A stretch of DNA of 64,000 nucleotides from Pleurodeles waltl (lineage: Eukaryota; Chordata; Amphibia; Caudata; Salamandridae). Shown one piece after another: positions 12,275 through 26,106 of the stretch. Every line of letters begins with the position of its first letter. The stretch's first letter is position 1. The translations under genes and the position numbers were made by a program. Location of the stretch: NCBI RefSeq assembly GCF_031143425.1, contig NW_027150004.1, positions 95,888-159,887 of the forward strand, written 5' to 3'. The notes beneath the pieces are model-generated. The model was not told where the DNA came from. It did not search any database and saw only the letters and a program-made list of their open reading frames with translations.

Positions 12275-14786
12275 TTGCCTACTACGAGGGAGGACGGGGC
12301 GTGGCTCAGTGGGCGGAGCTTACAGGTGATTCATAAAGGGAGAACCTTCTACTCTGTGTCTGCAGGAGAGGAAGATAGAACCCGCGCGTCACAGTCAGAT
12401 ACAGATTACGCTCCAGTACATCATCAATTCACCTCCAGGAAGGATTCTAGATCTTTTTCTGCTATAGGATCTCTGAGCGCACAGCCTTGCTTTATCTTTG
12501 CCAAGCCCAATAGTTAGGGTGGCTTGTCCTTTCCAGAAGCTGAGCTTCAACTGGGGCACCTGCTACGTTTATATTTGTAAGTGCTTCCTGTTGAGGTTTA
12601 GTTTCTTTAAAATGAGCATCATGGCCTACCCAACGGAGTATTTTCTACGAGTAAGTCAGTAAGCGTTACCTAGCATGTTTTCATATGCCCCGTTTATATT
12701 GTACACTAAGACTACGTGATGGGCCTCGGGGGAAACGTCTCCAGCAACCTTGTGTGCCTTTGGCAATGTGATCGTTACTAGTGCGTCTTTGTGGAGATGT
12801 CCTCGTGCTTCTGCGCACAACCTGAATCGGCGGTAAACGCAGTGGTGTCGTTTTGGAAAGCTGTCCATCATCCTGGTAAAAGGCGGGAATTCCCTTGCCT
12901 ACTACGAGGGTGGACGGGGCGTGGCTCAGTGGGCGGAGCTTACAGGTGATTCATAAAGGGAGAACCTTCTACTCTGTGTCTGCAGGAGAGGAAGATAGAA
13001 CCCGCGCGTCACAGTCAGATACAGATTACGCTCCAGTACATCATCAATTCACCTCCAGGAAGGATTCTAGATTGTTTTCTGCTATGGAATCTATGAGCGC
13101 ACAGCCTTGCTTTATCTTTCCCACGCCCAAGAGTTAGGGTGGCTTGTCCTTTCCAGAAGCTGAGCTTTAACTGGGGCACCTGCTACGTTTATATTTGTAA
13201 GTGTTTCCTGTTGAAGTTTAGTTTCTGTAAAATGAGCATCATGGCCTACCCAACCGGAGTATTTTCTACGAGTAAGTCAGTAAGCGTTACCTAGCATGTT
13301 TTCATATGCCCCGTTTATATTGTACACTAAGACTACGTGATGGGCCACGGGGGAAACCTCACCAGCAACTTTGTGTGCCTTTGGCAATGTGATCGTTACT
13401 AGTGCGTCTTTGTGGAGATGTCCTCGTGCTTCTGCGCACCAACAACGCACGACCTGAATCGGCGGTAAACGCAGTGGTGTCGTTTTGGAAAGCTGTCCAT
13501 CATCCTGGTAAAAGGCGGGAATTCCTTTGCCTACTACGAGGGAGGACGGGGCGTGGCTCAGTGGGCGGAGCTTACAGGTGATTCATAAAGGGAGAACCTT
13601 CTACTCTGTGTCTGCAGGAGAGGAAGATAGAACCCGCGCGTCACAGTCAGATACAGATTACGCTCCAGTACATCATCAATTCACCTCCAGGAAGGATTCT
13701 AGATCTTTTTCTGCTATAGGATCTCTGAGCGCACAGCCTTGCTTTATCTTTGCCAAGCCCAATAGTTAGGGTGGCTTGTCCTTTCCAGAAGCTGAGCTTC
13801 AACTGGGGCACCTGCTACGTTTATATTTGTAAGTGCTTCCTGTTGAGGTTTAGTTTCTGTAAAATGAGCATCATGGCCTACCCAACGGAGTATTTTCTAC
13901 GAGTAAGTCAGTAAGCGTTACCTAGCATGTTTTCATATGCCCCGTTTATATTGTACACTAAGACTACGTGATGGGCCTCGGGGGAAACCTCACCAGCAAC
14001 CTTGTGTGCCTTTGGCAATGTGATCGTTACTAGTGCGTCTTTGTGGAGATGTCCTCGTGCTTCTGCGCATCAACAACGCACGACCTGAATCGGCGGTAAA
14101 CGCAGTGGTGTCGTTTTGGAAAGCTGTCCATCATCCTGGTAAAAGGCGGGAATTCCTTTGCCTACTACGAGGGTGGACGGGGCGTGGCTCAGCGGGCGGA
14201 GCTTACAGGTGATTCATAAAGGGAGAACCAGCTACTCTGTGTCTGCAGGAGAGGAAGATAGAACCCGCGCGTCACAGTCAGATACAGATTACGCTCCAGT
14301 ACATCATCAGTTCACCTCCAGGAAGGATTCTAGATCTTTTTCTGCTATGGAATCTATGAGCGCACAGCCTTGCTTTATCTTTGCCAAGCCCAAGTTAGGG
14401 TGGCTTGTCCTTTCCAGAAGCTGAGCTTCAACTGGGGCACCTGCTACGTTTATATTTGTAAATGCTTCCTTTGAGGTTTAGTTTCTGTAAAATGAGCATC
14501 ATGGCCTACCCAACCGGAGTATTTTCTACGAGTAAGTCAGTAAGCATTACCTAGCATGTTTTCATATGCCCCGTTTATATTGTACACTAAGACTACGTGA
14601 TGGGCCACGGGGGAAACCTCACCAGCAACCTTGTGTGCCTTTGGCAATGTGATCGTTACTAGTGCGTCTTTGTGGAGATGTCCTCGTGCTTCTGCGCACC
14701 AACAACGCACGACCTGAATCGGCGGTAAACGCAGTGGTGTCGTTTTGGAAATCTGTCCATCATCCTGGTAAAAGGCGGGAATTCCT
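12275..14786 (+). repeat. Array block 4: S-D-A-B (2512 bp core unit)
   Basis: Copies start at 12275 (S, 620), 12895 (D, 632), 13527 (A, 631) and 14158 (B, 629). This is the minimal four-monomer unit of the left domain; it recurs directly at 14787 and again at 23594. Its tail carries the AAGCATTACC and GGAAATCTG variants also found in the B copy at 10383. Confidence 0.88.
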
Positions 14787-17700
14787 TTGCCTACTACGAG
14801 GGAGGACGGGGCGTGGCTCAGTGGGCGGAGCTTACAGGTGATTCATAAAGGGAGAACCTTCTACTCTGTGTCTGCAGGAGAGGAAGATAGAACCCGCGCG
14901 TCACAGTCAGATACAGATTACGCTCCAGTACATCATCAATTCACCTCCAGGAAGGATTCTAGATCTTTTTCTGCTATAGGATCTCTGAGCGCACAGCCTT
15001 GCTTTATCTTTGCCAAGCCCAATAGTTAGGGTGGCTTGTCCTTTCCAGAAGCTGAGCTTCAACTGGGGCACCTGCTACGTTTATATTTGTAAGTGCTTCC
15101 TGTTGAGGTTTAGTTTCTTTAAAATGAGCATCATGGCCTACCCAACGGAGTATTTTCTACGAGTAAGTCAGTAAGCGTTACCTAGCATGTTTTCATATGC
15201 CCCGTTTATATTGTACACTAAGACTACGTGATGGGCCTCGGGGGAAACGTCTCCAGCAACCTTGTGTGCCTTTGGCAATGTGATCGTTACTAGTGCGTCT
15301 TTGTGGAGATGTCCTCGTGCTTCTGCGCACAACCTGAATCGGCGGTAAACGCAGTGGTGTCGTTTTGGAAAGCTGTCCATCATCCTGGTAAAAGGCGGGA
15401 ATTCCCTTGCCTACTACGAGGGTGGACGGGGCGTGGCTCAGTGGGCGGAGCTTACAGGTGATTCATAAAGGGAGAACCTTCTACTCTGTGTCTGCAGGAG
15501 AGGAAGATAGAACCCGCGCGTCACAGTCAGATACAGATTACGCTCCAGTACATCATCAATTCACCTCCAGGAAGGATTCTAGATTGTTTTCTGCTATGGA
15601 ATCTATGAGCGCACAGCCTTGCTTTATCTTTCCCACGCCCAAGAGTTAGGGTGGCTTGTCCTTTCCAGAAGCTGAGCTTTAACTGGGGCACCTGCTACGT
15701 TTATATTTGTAAGTGTTTCCTGTTGAAGTTTAGTTTCTGTAAAATGAGCATCATGGCCTACCCAACCGGAGTATTTTCTACGAGTAAGTCAGTAAGCGTT
15801 ACCTAGCATGTTTTCATATGCCCCGTTTATATTGTACACTAAGACTACGTGATGGGCCACGGGGGAAACCTCACCAGCAACTTTGTGTGCCTTTGGCAAT
15901 GTGATCGTTACTAGTGCGTCTTTGTGGAGATGTCCTCGTGCTTCTGCGCACCAACAACGCACGACCTGAATCGGCGGTAAACGCAGTGGTGTCGTTTTGG
16001 AAAGCTGTCCATCATCCTGGTAAAAGGCGGGAATTCCTTTGCCTACTACGAGGGAGGACGGGGCGTGGCTCAGTGGGCGGAGCTTACAGGTGATTCATAA
16101 AGGGAGAACCTTCTACTCTGTGTCTGCAGGAGAGGAAGATAGAACCCGCGCGTCACAGTCAGATACAGATTACGCTCCAGTACATCATCAATTCACCTCC
16201 AGGAAGGATTCTAGATCTTTTTCTGCTATAGGATCTCTGAGCGCACAGCCTTGCTTTATCTTTGCCAAGCCCAATAGTTAGGGTGGCTTGTCCTTTCCAG
16301 AAGCTGAGCTTCAACTGGGGCACCTGCTACGTTTATATTTGTAAGTGCTTCCTGTTGAGGTTTAGTTTCTGTAAAATGAGCATCATGGCCTACCCAACGG
16401 AGTATTTTCTACGAGTAAGTCAGTAAGCGTTACCTAGCATGTTTTCATATGCCCCGTTTATATTGTACACTAAGACTACGTGATGGGCCTCGGGGGAAAC
16501 CTCACCAGCAACCTTGTGTGCCTTTGGCAATGTGATCGTTACTAGTGCGTCTTTGTGGAGATGTCCTCGTGCTTCTGCGCATCAACAACGCACGACCTGA
16601 ATCGGCGGTAAACGCAGTGGTGTCGTTTTGGAAAGCTGTCCATCATCCTGGTAAAAGGCGGGAATTCCTTTGCCTACTACGAGGGTGGACGGGGCGTGGC
16701 TCAGCGGGCGGAGCTTACAGGTGATTCATAAAGGGAGAACCAGCTACTCTGTGTCTGCAGGAGAGGAAGATAGAACCCGCGCGTCACAGTCAGATACAGA
16801 TTACGCTCCAGTACATCATCAGTTCACCTCCAGGAAGGATTCTAGATCTTTTTCTGCTATGGAATCTATGAGCGCACAGCCTTGCTTTATCTTTGCCAAG
16901 CCCAAGTTAGGGTGGCTTGTCCTTTCCAGAAGCTGAGCTTCAACTGGGGCACCTGCTACGTTTATATTTGTAAATGCTTCCTTTGAGGTTTAGTTTCTGT
17001 AAAATGAGCATCATGGCCTACCCAACCGGAGTATTTTCTACGAGTAAGTCAGTAAGCGTTACCTAGCATGTTTTCATATGCCCCGTTTATATTGTACACT
17101 AAGACTACGTGATGGGCCACGGGGGAAACCTCACCAGCAACCTTGTGTGCCTTTGGTAATGTGATCGTTACTAGTGCGTCTTTGTGGAGATGTCCTCGTG
17201 CTTCTGCGCACCAACAACGCACGACCTGAATCGGCGGTAAACGCAGTGGTGTCGTTTTGGAAAGCTGTCCATCATCCTGGTAAAAGGCGGGAATTCCTTT
17301 GCCTACTACGAGGGAGGACGGGGCGTGGCTCAGTGGGCGGAGCTTACAGGTGATTCATAAAGGGAGAACCTTCTACTCTGTGTCTGCAGGAGAGGAAGAT
17401 AGAACCCGCGCGTCACAGTCAGATACAGATTACGCTCCAGTACATCATCAATTCACCTCCAGGAAGGATTCTAGATCTTTTTCTGCTATAGGATCTCTGA
17501 GCGCACAGCCTTGCTTTATCTTTGCCAAGCCCAATAGTTAGAGTGGCTTGTCCTTTCCAGAAGCTGAGCTTCAACTGGGGCACCTGCTACGTTTATATTT
17601 GTAAGTGCTTCCTGTTGAGGTTTAGTTTCTGTAAAATGAGCATCATGGCCTACCCAACGGAGTATTTTCTACGAGTAAGTCAGTAAGCGTTACCTAGCAT

Positions 17701-19191
17701 GTTTTCATATGCCCTGTGTATATTGTACACTAAGACTACGTGATGGGCCACGGGGGAAACCTCACCAGCAACCTTGTGTGCCTTTGGTAATGTGATTGTT
17801 ACTAGTGCGTCTTTGTGGAGATGTCCTCGTGCTTCTGCGCACCAACAACGCACGACCTGAATCGGCGGTAAACGCAGTGGTGTCGTTTTGGAAAGCTGTC
17901 CATCATCCTGGTAAAAGGCGGGAATTCCTTTGCCTACTACGAGGGAGGACGGGGCGTGGCTCAGTGGGCGGAGCTTACAGGTGATTCATAAAGGGAGAAC
18001 CAGCTGCTCTGTGTCTGCAGGAAAGGAAGATAGAACCCGCGCGTCACAGTCAGATACAGATTACGCTCCAGTACATCATCAATTCACCTCCAGGAAGGAT
18101 TCTAGATTGTTTTCTGCTATGGAATCTATGAGCGCACAGCCTTGCTTTATCTTTCCCACGCCCAAGAGTTAGGGTGGCTTGTCCTTTCCAGAAGCTGAGC
18201 TTCACCTGGGGCACCTGCTACGTTTATATTTGTAAGTGCTTCCTGTTGAGGTTTAGTTTCTGTAAAATGAGCATCATGGCCTACCCAACCGGAGTATTTT
18301 CTACGAGTAAGTCAGTAAGCGTTACCTAGCATGTTTTCATATGCCCCGTTTATATTGTACACTAAGACTACGTGATGGGCCACGGGGGAAACCTCACCAG
18401 CAACCTTGTGTGCCTTTGGCAATGTGATCGTTACTAGTGCGTCTTTGTGGAGATGTCCTCGTGCTTCTGCGCACCAACAACGCACGACCTGAATCGGCGG
18501 TAAACGCAGTGGTGTCGTTTTGGAAAGCTGTCCATCATCCTGGTAAAAGGCGGGAATTCCTTTGCCTACTACGAGGGAGGACGGGGCGTGGCTCAGTGGG
18601 CGGAGCTTACAGGTGATTCATAAAGGGAGAACCTTCTACTCTGTGTCTGCAGGAGAGGAAGATAGAACCCGCGCGTCACAGTCAGATACAGATTACGCTC
18701 CAGTACATCATCAATTCACCTCCAGGAAGGATTCTAGATCTTTTTCTGCTATAGGATCTCTGAGCGCACAGCCTTGCTTTATCTTTGCCAAGCCCAAGTT
18801 AGGGTGGCTTGTCCTTTCCAGAAGCTGAGCTTCACCTGGGGCACCTGCTACGTTTATATTTGTAAGTGCTTCCTGTTGAGGTTTAGTTTCTGTAAAATGA
18901 GCATCATGGCCTACCCAACCGGAGTATTTTCTACGAGTAAGTCAGTAAGCATTACCTAGCATGTTTTCATATGCCCCGTGTATATTGTACACTAAGACTA
19001 CGTGATGGGCCACGGGGGACACCTCACCAGCAACCTTGTGTGCCTTTGGCAATGTGATCGTTACTAGTGCGTCTTTGTGGAGATGTCCTCGTGCTTCTGC
19101 GCACCAACAACGCACGACCTGAATCGGCGGTAAACGCAGTGGTGTCGTTTTGGAAAGCTGTCCATCATCCTGGTAAAAGGCGGGAATTCCT
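14787..19191 (+). repeat. Array block 5: S-D-A-B-A-C-A' (4405 bp)
   Basis: Copies start at 14787 (S), 15407 (D), 16039 (A), 16670 (B), 17299 (A), 17930 (C) and 18562 (A'). It is the four-monomer core plus three extra copies. The 16670 and 17299 tails share GGTAATGTGAT instead of GGCAATGTGAT, a local variant not seen elsewhere. Confidence 0.87.
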
Positions 19192-22100
19192 TTGCCTACT
19201 ACGAGGGAGGACGGGGCGTGGCTCAGTGGGCGGAGCTTACAGGTGATTCATAAAGGGAGAACCTTCTACTCTGTGTCTGCAGGAGAGGAAGATAGAACCC
19301 GCGCGTCACAGTCAGATACAGATTACGCTCCAGTACATCATCAATTCACCTCCAGGAAGGATTCTAGATCTTTTTCTGCTATAGGATCTCTGAGCGCACA
19401 GCCTTGCTTTATCTTTGCCAAGCCCAATAGTTAGGGTGGCTTGTCCTTTCCAGAAGCTGAGCTTCAACTGGGGCACCTGCTACGTTTATATTTGTAAGTG
19501 CTTCCTGTTGAGTTTTAGTTTCTTTAAAATGAGCATCATGGCCTACCCAACGGAGTATTTTCTACGAGTAAGTCAGTAAGCGTTACCTAGCATGTTTTCA
19601 TATGCCCCGTTTATATTGTACACTAAGACTACGTGATGGGCCTCGGGGGAAACGTCTCCAGCAACCTTGTGTGCCTTTGGCAATGTGATCGTTACTAGTG
19701 CGTCTTTGTGGAGATGTCCTCGTGCTTCTGCGCACAACCTGAATCGGCGGTAAACGCAGTGGTGTCGTTTTGGAAAGCTGTCCATCATCCTGGTAAAAGG
19801 CGGGAATTCCCTTGCCTACTACGAGGGTGGACGGGGCGTGGCTCAGTGGGCGGAGCTTACAGGTGATTCATAAAGGGAGAACCTTCTACTCTGTGTCTGC
19901 AGGAGAGGAAGATAGAACCCGCGCGTCACAGTCAGATACAGATTACGCTCCAGTACATCATCAATTCACCTCCAGGAAGGATTCTAGATTGTTTTCTGCT
20001 ATGGAATCTATGAGCGCACAGCCTTGCTTTATCTTTCCCACGCCCAAGAGTTAGGGTGGCTTGTCCTTTCCAGAAGCTGAGCTTTAACTGGGGCACCTGC
20101 TACGTTTATATTTGTAAGTGTTTCCTGTTGAAGTTTAGTTTCTGTAAAATGAGCATCATGGCCTACCCAACCGGAGTATTTTCTACGAGTAAGTCAGTAA
20201 GCGTTACCTAGCATGTTTTCATATGCCCCGTTTATATTGTACACTAAGACTACGTGATGGGCCACGGGGGAAACCTCACCAGCAACTTTGTGTGCCTTTG
20301 GCAATGTGATCGTTACTAGTGCGTCTTTGTGGAGATGTCCTCGTGCTTCTGCGCACCAACAACGCACGACCTGAATCGGCGGTAAACGCAGTGGTGTCGT
20401 TTTGGAAAGCTGTCCATCATCCTGGTAAAAGGCGGGAATTCCTTTGCCTACTACGAGGGAGGACGGGGCGTGGCTCAGTGGGCGGAGCTTACAGGTGATT
20501 CATAAAGGGAGAACCTTCTACTCTGTGTCTGCAGGAGAGGAAGATAGAACCCGCGCGTCACAGTCAGATACAGATTACGCTCCAGTACATCATCAATTCA
20601 CCTCCAGGAAGGATTCTAGATCTTTTTCTGCTATAGGATCTCTGAGCGCACAGCCTTGCTTTATCTTTGCCAAGCCCAATAGTTAGGGTGGCTTGTCCTT
20701 TCCAGAAGCTGAGCTTCAACTGGGGCACCTGCTACGTTTATATTTGTAAGTGCTTCCTGTTGAGGTTTAGTTTCTGTAAAATGAGCATCATGGCCTACCC
20801 AACGGAGTATTTTCTACGAGTAAGTCAGTAAGCGTTACCTAGCATGTTTTCATATGCCCCGTTTATATTGTACACTAAGACTACGTGATGGGCCTCGGGG
20901 GAAACCTCACCAGCAACCTTGTGTGCCTTTGGCAATGTGATCGTTACTAGTGCGTCTTTGTGGAGATGTCCTCGTGCTTCTGCGCATCAACAACGCACGA
21001 CCTGAATCGGCGGTAAACGCAGTGGTGTCGTTTTGGAAAGCTGTCCATCATCCTGGTAAAAGGCGGGAATTCCTTTGCCTACTACGAGGGTGGACGGGGC
21101 GTGGCTCAGCGGGCGGAGCTTACAGGTGATTCATAAAGGGAGAACCAGCTACTCTGTGTCTGCAGGAGAGGAAGATAGAACCCGCGCGTCACAGTCAGAT
21201 ACAGATTACGCTCCAGTACATCATCAGTTCACCTCCAGGAAGGATTCTAGATCTTTTTCTGCTATGGAATCTATGAGCGCACAGCCTTGCTTTATCTTTG
21301 CCAAGCCCAAGTTAGGGTGGCTTGTCCTTTCCAGAAGCTGAGCTTCAACTGGGGCACCTGCTACGTTTATATTTGTAAATGCTTCCTTTGAGGTTTAGTT
21401 TCTGTAAAATGAGCATCATGGCCTACCCAACCGGAGTATTTTCTACGAGTAAGTCAGTAAGCGTTACCTAGCATGTTTTCATATGCCCCGTTTATATTGT
21501 ACACTAAGACTACGTGATGGGCCACGGGGGAAACCTCACCAGCAACCTTGTGTGCCTTTGGCAATGTGATCGTTACTAGTGCGTCTTTGTGGAGATGTCC
21601 TCGTGCTTCTGCGCACCAACAACGCACGACCTGAATCGGCGGTAAACGCAGTGGTGTCGTTTTGGAAAGCTGTCCATCATCCTGGTAAAAGGCGGGAATT
21701 CCTTTGCCTACTACGAGGGAGGACGGGGCGTGGCTCAGTGGGCGGAGCTTACAGGTGATTCATAAAGGGAGAACCTTCTACTCTGTGTCTGCAGGAGAGG
21801 AAGATAGAACCCGCGCGTCACAGTCAGATACAGATTACGCTCCAGTACGTCATCAATTCACCTCCAGGAAGGATTCTAGATCTTTTTCTGCTATAGGATC
21901 TCTGAGCGCACAGCCTTGCTTTATCTTTGCCAAGCCCAAGTTAGGGTGGCTTGTCCTTTCCAGAAGCTGAGCTTCAACTGGGGCACCTGCTACGTTTATA
22001 TTTGTAAATGCTTCCTTTGAGTTTTAGTTTCTGTAAAATGAGCATCATGGCCTACCCAACCAGAGTATTTTCTACGAGTAAGTCAGTAAGCGTTACCTAG

Positions 22101-23593
22101 CATGTTTTCATATGCCCTGTGTATATTGTACACTAAGACTACGTGATGGGCAACGGGGGAAACCTCACCAGCAACCTTGTGTGCCTTTGGCAATGTGATC
22201 GTTACTAGTGCGTCTTTGTGGAGATGTCCTCGTGCTTCTGCGCACCAACAACGCACGACCTGAATCGGCGGTAAACGCAGTGGTGTCGTTTTGGAAAGCT
22301 GTCCATCATCCTGGTAAAAGGCGGGAATTCCTTTGCCTACTACGAGGGAGGACGGGGCGTGGCTCAGTGGGCGGAGCTTACAGGTGATTCATAAAGGGAG
22401 AACCTTCTACTCTGTGTCTGCAGGAGAGGAAGATAGAACCCGCGCGTCACAGTCAGATACAGATTACGCTCCAGTACATCATCAATTCACCTCCAGGAAG
22501 GATTCTAGATCTTTTTCTGCTATAGGATCTCTGAGCGCACAGCCTTGCTTTATCTTTGCCAAGCCCAAGTTAGGGTGGCTTGTCCTTTCCAGAAGCTGAG
22601 CTTCAACTGGGGCACCTGCTACGTTTATATTTGTAAATGCTTCCTTTGAGTTTTAGTTTCTGTAAAATGAGCATCATGGCCTACCCAACCAGAGTATTTT
22701 CTACGAGTAAGTCAGTAAGCGTTACCTAGCATGTTTTCATATGCCCTGTGTATATTGTACACTAAGACTACGTGATGGGCAACTGGGGAAACCTCACCAG
22801 CAACCTTGTGTGCCTTTGGCAATGTGATTGTTACTAGTGCGTCTTTGTGGAGATGTCCTCGTGCTTCTGCGCACCAACAACGCACGACCTGAATCGGCGG
22901 TAAACGCAGTGGTGTCGTTTTGGAAAGCTGTCCATCATCCTGGTAAAAGGCGGGAATTCCTTTGCCTACTACGAGGGTGGACGGGGCGTGGCTCAGCGGG
23001 CGGAGCTTACAGGTGATTCATAAAGGGAGAACCAGCTGCTCTGTGTCTGCAGGAAAGGAAGATTGAACCCGCGCGTCACAGTCAGATACAGATTACGCTC
23101 CAGTACATCATCAATTCACCTCCAGGAAGGATTCTAGATTGTTTTCTGCTATGGAATCTATGAGCGCACAGCCTTGCTTTATCTTTCCCACGCCCAAGAG
23201 TTAGGGTGGCTTGTCCTTTCCAGAAGCTGAGCTTCACCTGGGGCACCTGCTACGTTTATATTTGTAAGTGCTTCCTGTTGAGGTTTAGTTTCTGTAAAAT
23301 GAGCATCATGGCCTACCCAACCGGAGTATTTTCTACGAGTAAGTCAGTAAGCGTTACCTAGCATGTTTTCATATGCCCCGTGTATATTGTACACTAAGAC
23401 TACGTGATGGGCCACGGGGGACACCTCACCAGCAACCTTGTGTGCCTTTGGCAATGTGATCGTTACTAGTGCGTCTTTGTGGAGATGTCCTCGTGCTTCT
23501 GCGCACCAACAACGCACGACCTGAATCGGCGGTAAACGCAGTGGTGTCGTTTTGGAAAGCTGTCCATCATCCTGGTAAAAGGCGGGAATTCCT
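19192..23593 (+). repeat. Array block 6: S-D-A-B-A'-A'-C (4402 bp)
   Basis: Copies start at 19192 (S), 19812 (D), 20444 (A), 21075 (B), 21704 (A'), 22333 (A') and 22962 (C). The two adjacent A' copies are 629 bp each, share the unusual tail CAACCAGAGTATT, and look like a recent single-monomer duplication. The C copy has an in-frame TGA at 23064-23066 that breaks the recurring open frame. Confidence 0.87.
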
Positions 23594-26106
23594 TTGCCTA
23601 CTACGAGGGAGGACGGGGCGTGGCTCAGTGGGCGGAGCTTACAGGTGATTCATAAAGGAAGAACCTTCTACTCTGTGTCTGCAGGAGAGGAAGATAGAAC
23701 CCGCGCGTCACAGTCAGATACAGATTACGCTCCAGTACATCATCAATTCACCTCCAGGAAGGATTCTAGATCTTTTTCTGCTATAGGATCTCTGAGCGCA
23801 CAGCCTTGCTTTATCTTTGCCAAGCCCAATAGTTAGGGTGGCTTGTCCTTTCCAGAAGCTGAGCTTCAACTGGGGCACCTGCTACGTTTATATTTGTAAG
23901 TGCTTCCTGTTGAGGTTTAGTTTCTTTAAAATGAGCATCATGGCCTACCCAACCGGAGTATTTTCTACGAGTAAGTCAGTAAGCGTTACCTAGCATGTTT
24001 TCATATGCCCCGTTTATATTGTACACTAAGACTACGTGATGGGCCTCGGGGGAAACGTCTCCAGCAACCTTGTGTGCCTTTGGCAATGTGATCGTTACTA
24101 GTGCGTCTTTGTGGAGATGTCCTCGTGCTTCTGCGCACAACCTGAATCGGCGGTAAACGCAGTGGTGTCGTTTTGGAAAGCTGTCCATCATCCTGGTAAA
24201 AGGCGGGAATTCCCTTGCCTACTACGAGGGTGGACGGGGCGTGGCTCAGTGGGCGGAGCTTACAGGTGATTCATAAAGGGAGAACCTTCTACTCTGTGTC
24301 TGCAGGAGAGGAAGATAGAACCCGCGCGTCACAGTCAGATACAGATTACGCTCCAGTACATCATCAATTCACCTCCAGGAAGGATTCTAGATTGTTTTCT
24401 GCTATGGAATCTATGAGCGCACAGCCTTGCTTTATCTTTCCCACGCCCAAGAGTTAGGGTGGCTTGTCCTTTCCAGAAGCTGAGCTTTAACTGGGGCACC
24501 TGCTACGTTTATATTTGTAAGTGTTTCCTGTTGAAGTTTAGTTTCTGTAAAATGAGCATCATGGCCTACCCAACCGGAGTATTTTCTACAAGTAAGTCAG
24601 TAAGCGTTACCTAGCATGTTTTCATATGCCCCGTTTATATTGTACACTAAGACGACGTGATGGGCCACGGGGGAAACCTCACCAGCAACTTTGTGTGCCT
24701 TTGGCAATGTGATCGTTACTAGTGCGTCTTTGTGGAGATGTCCTCGTGCTTCTGCGCACCAACAACGCACGACCTGAATCGGCGGTAAACGCAGTGGTGT
24801 CGTTTTGGAAAGCTGTCCATCATCCTGGTAAAAGGCGGGAATTCCTTTGCCTACTACGAGGGAGGACGGGGCGTGGCTCAGTGGGCGGAGCTTACAGGTG
24901 ATTCATAAAGGGAGAACCTTCTACTCTGTGTCTGCAGGAGAGGAAGATAGAACCCGCGCGTCACAGTCAGATACAGATTACGCTCCAGTACATCATCAAT
25001 TCACCTCCAGGAAGGATTCTAGATCTTTTTCTGCTATAGGATCTCTGAGCGCACAGCCTTGCTTTATCTTTGCCAAGCCCAATAGTTAGGGTGGCTTGTC
25101 CTTTCCAGAAGCTGAGCTTCAACTGGGGCACCTGCTACGTTTATATTTGTAAGTGCTTCCTGTTGAGGTTTAGTTTCTGTAAAATGAGCATCATGGCCTA
25201 CCCAACGGAGTATTTTCTACGAGTAAGTCAGTAAGCGTTACCTAGCATGTTTTCATATGCCCCGTTTATATTGTACACTAAGACTACGTGATGGGCCTCG
25301 GGGGAAACCTCACCAGCAACCTTGTGTGCCTTTGGCAATGTGATCGTTACTAGTGCGTCTTTGTGGAGATGTCCTCGTGCTTCTGCGCATCAACAACGCA
25401 CGACCTGAATCGGCGGTAAACGCAGTGGTGTCGTTTTGGAAAGCTGTCCATCATCCTGGTAAAAGGCGGGAATTCCTTTGCCTACTACGAGGGTGGACGG
25501 GGCGTGGCTCAGCGGGCGGAGCTTACAGGTGATTCATAAAGGGAGAACCAGCTACTCTGTGTCTGCAGGAGAGGAAGATAGAACCCGCGCGTCACAGTCA
25601 GATACAGATTACGCTCCAGTACATCATCAGTTCACCTCCAGGAAGGATTCTAGATCTTTTTCTGCTATGGAATCTATGAGCGCACAGCCTTGCTTTATCT
25701 TTGCCAAGCCCAAGTTAGGGTGGCTTGTCCTTTCCAGAAGCTGAGCTTCAACTGGGGCACCTGCTACGTTTATATTTGTAAATGCTTCCTTTGAGGTTTA
25801 GTTTCTGTAAAATGAGCATCATGGCCTACCCAACCGGAGTATTTTCTACGAGTAAGTCAGTAAGCGTTACCTAGCATGTTTTCATATGCCCCGTTTATAT
25901 TGTACACTAAGACTACGTGATGGGCCTCGGGGGAAACCTCACCAGCAACCTTGTGTGCCTTTGGCAATGTGATCGTTACTAGTGCGTCTTTGTGGAGATG
26001 TCCTCGTGCTTCTGCGCACCAACAACGCACGACCTGAATCGGCGGTAAACGCAGTGGTGTCGTTTTGGAAAGCTGTCCATCATCCTGGTAAAAGGCGGGA
26101 ATTCCT
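23594..26106 (+). repeat. Array block 7: S-D-A-B (2513 bp core unit)
   Basis: Copies start at 23594 (S, 621), 24215 (D, 632), 24847 (A, 631) and 25478 (B, 629). The S copy is one base longer than other S copies because it keeps CAACCGGAG where the others have CAACGGAG. Confidence 0.87.

Noticed and set aside
17796..17984. 62-codon open frames starting at TGATTGTTAC
   Set aside because: The TTG start is created by a CpG change in a subset of copies; other copies lack it. The frame runs through noncoding satellite.
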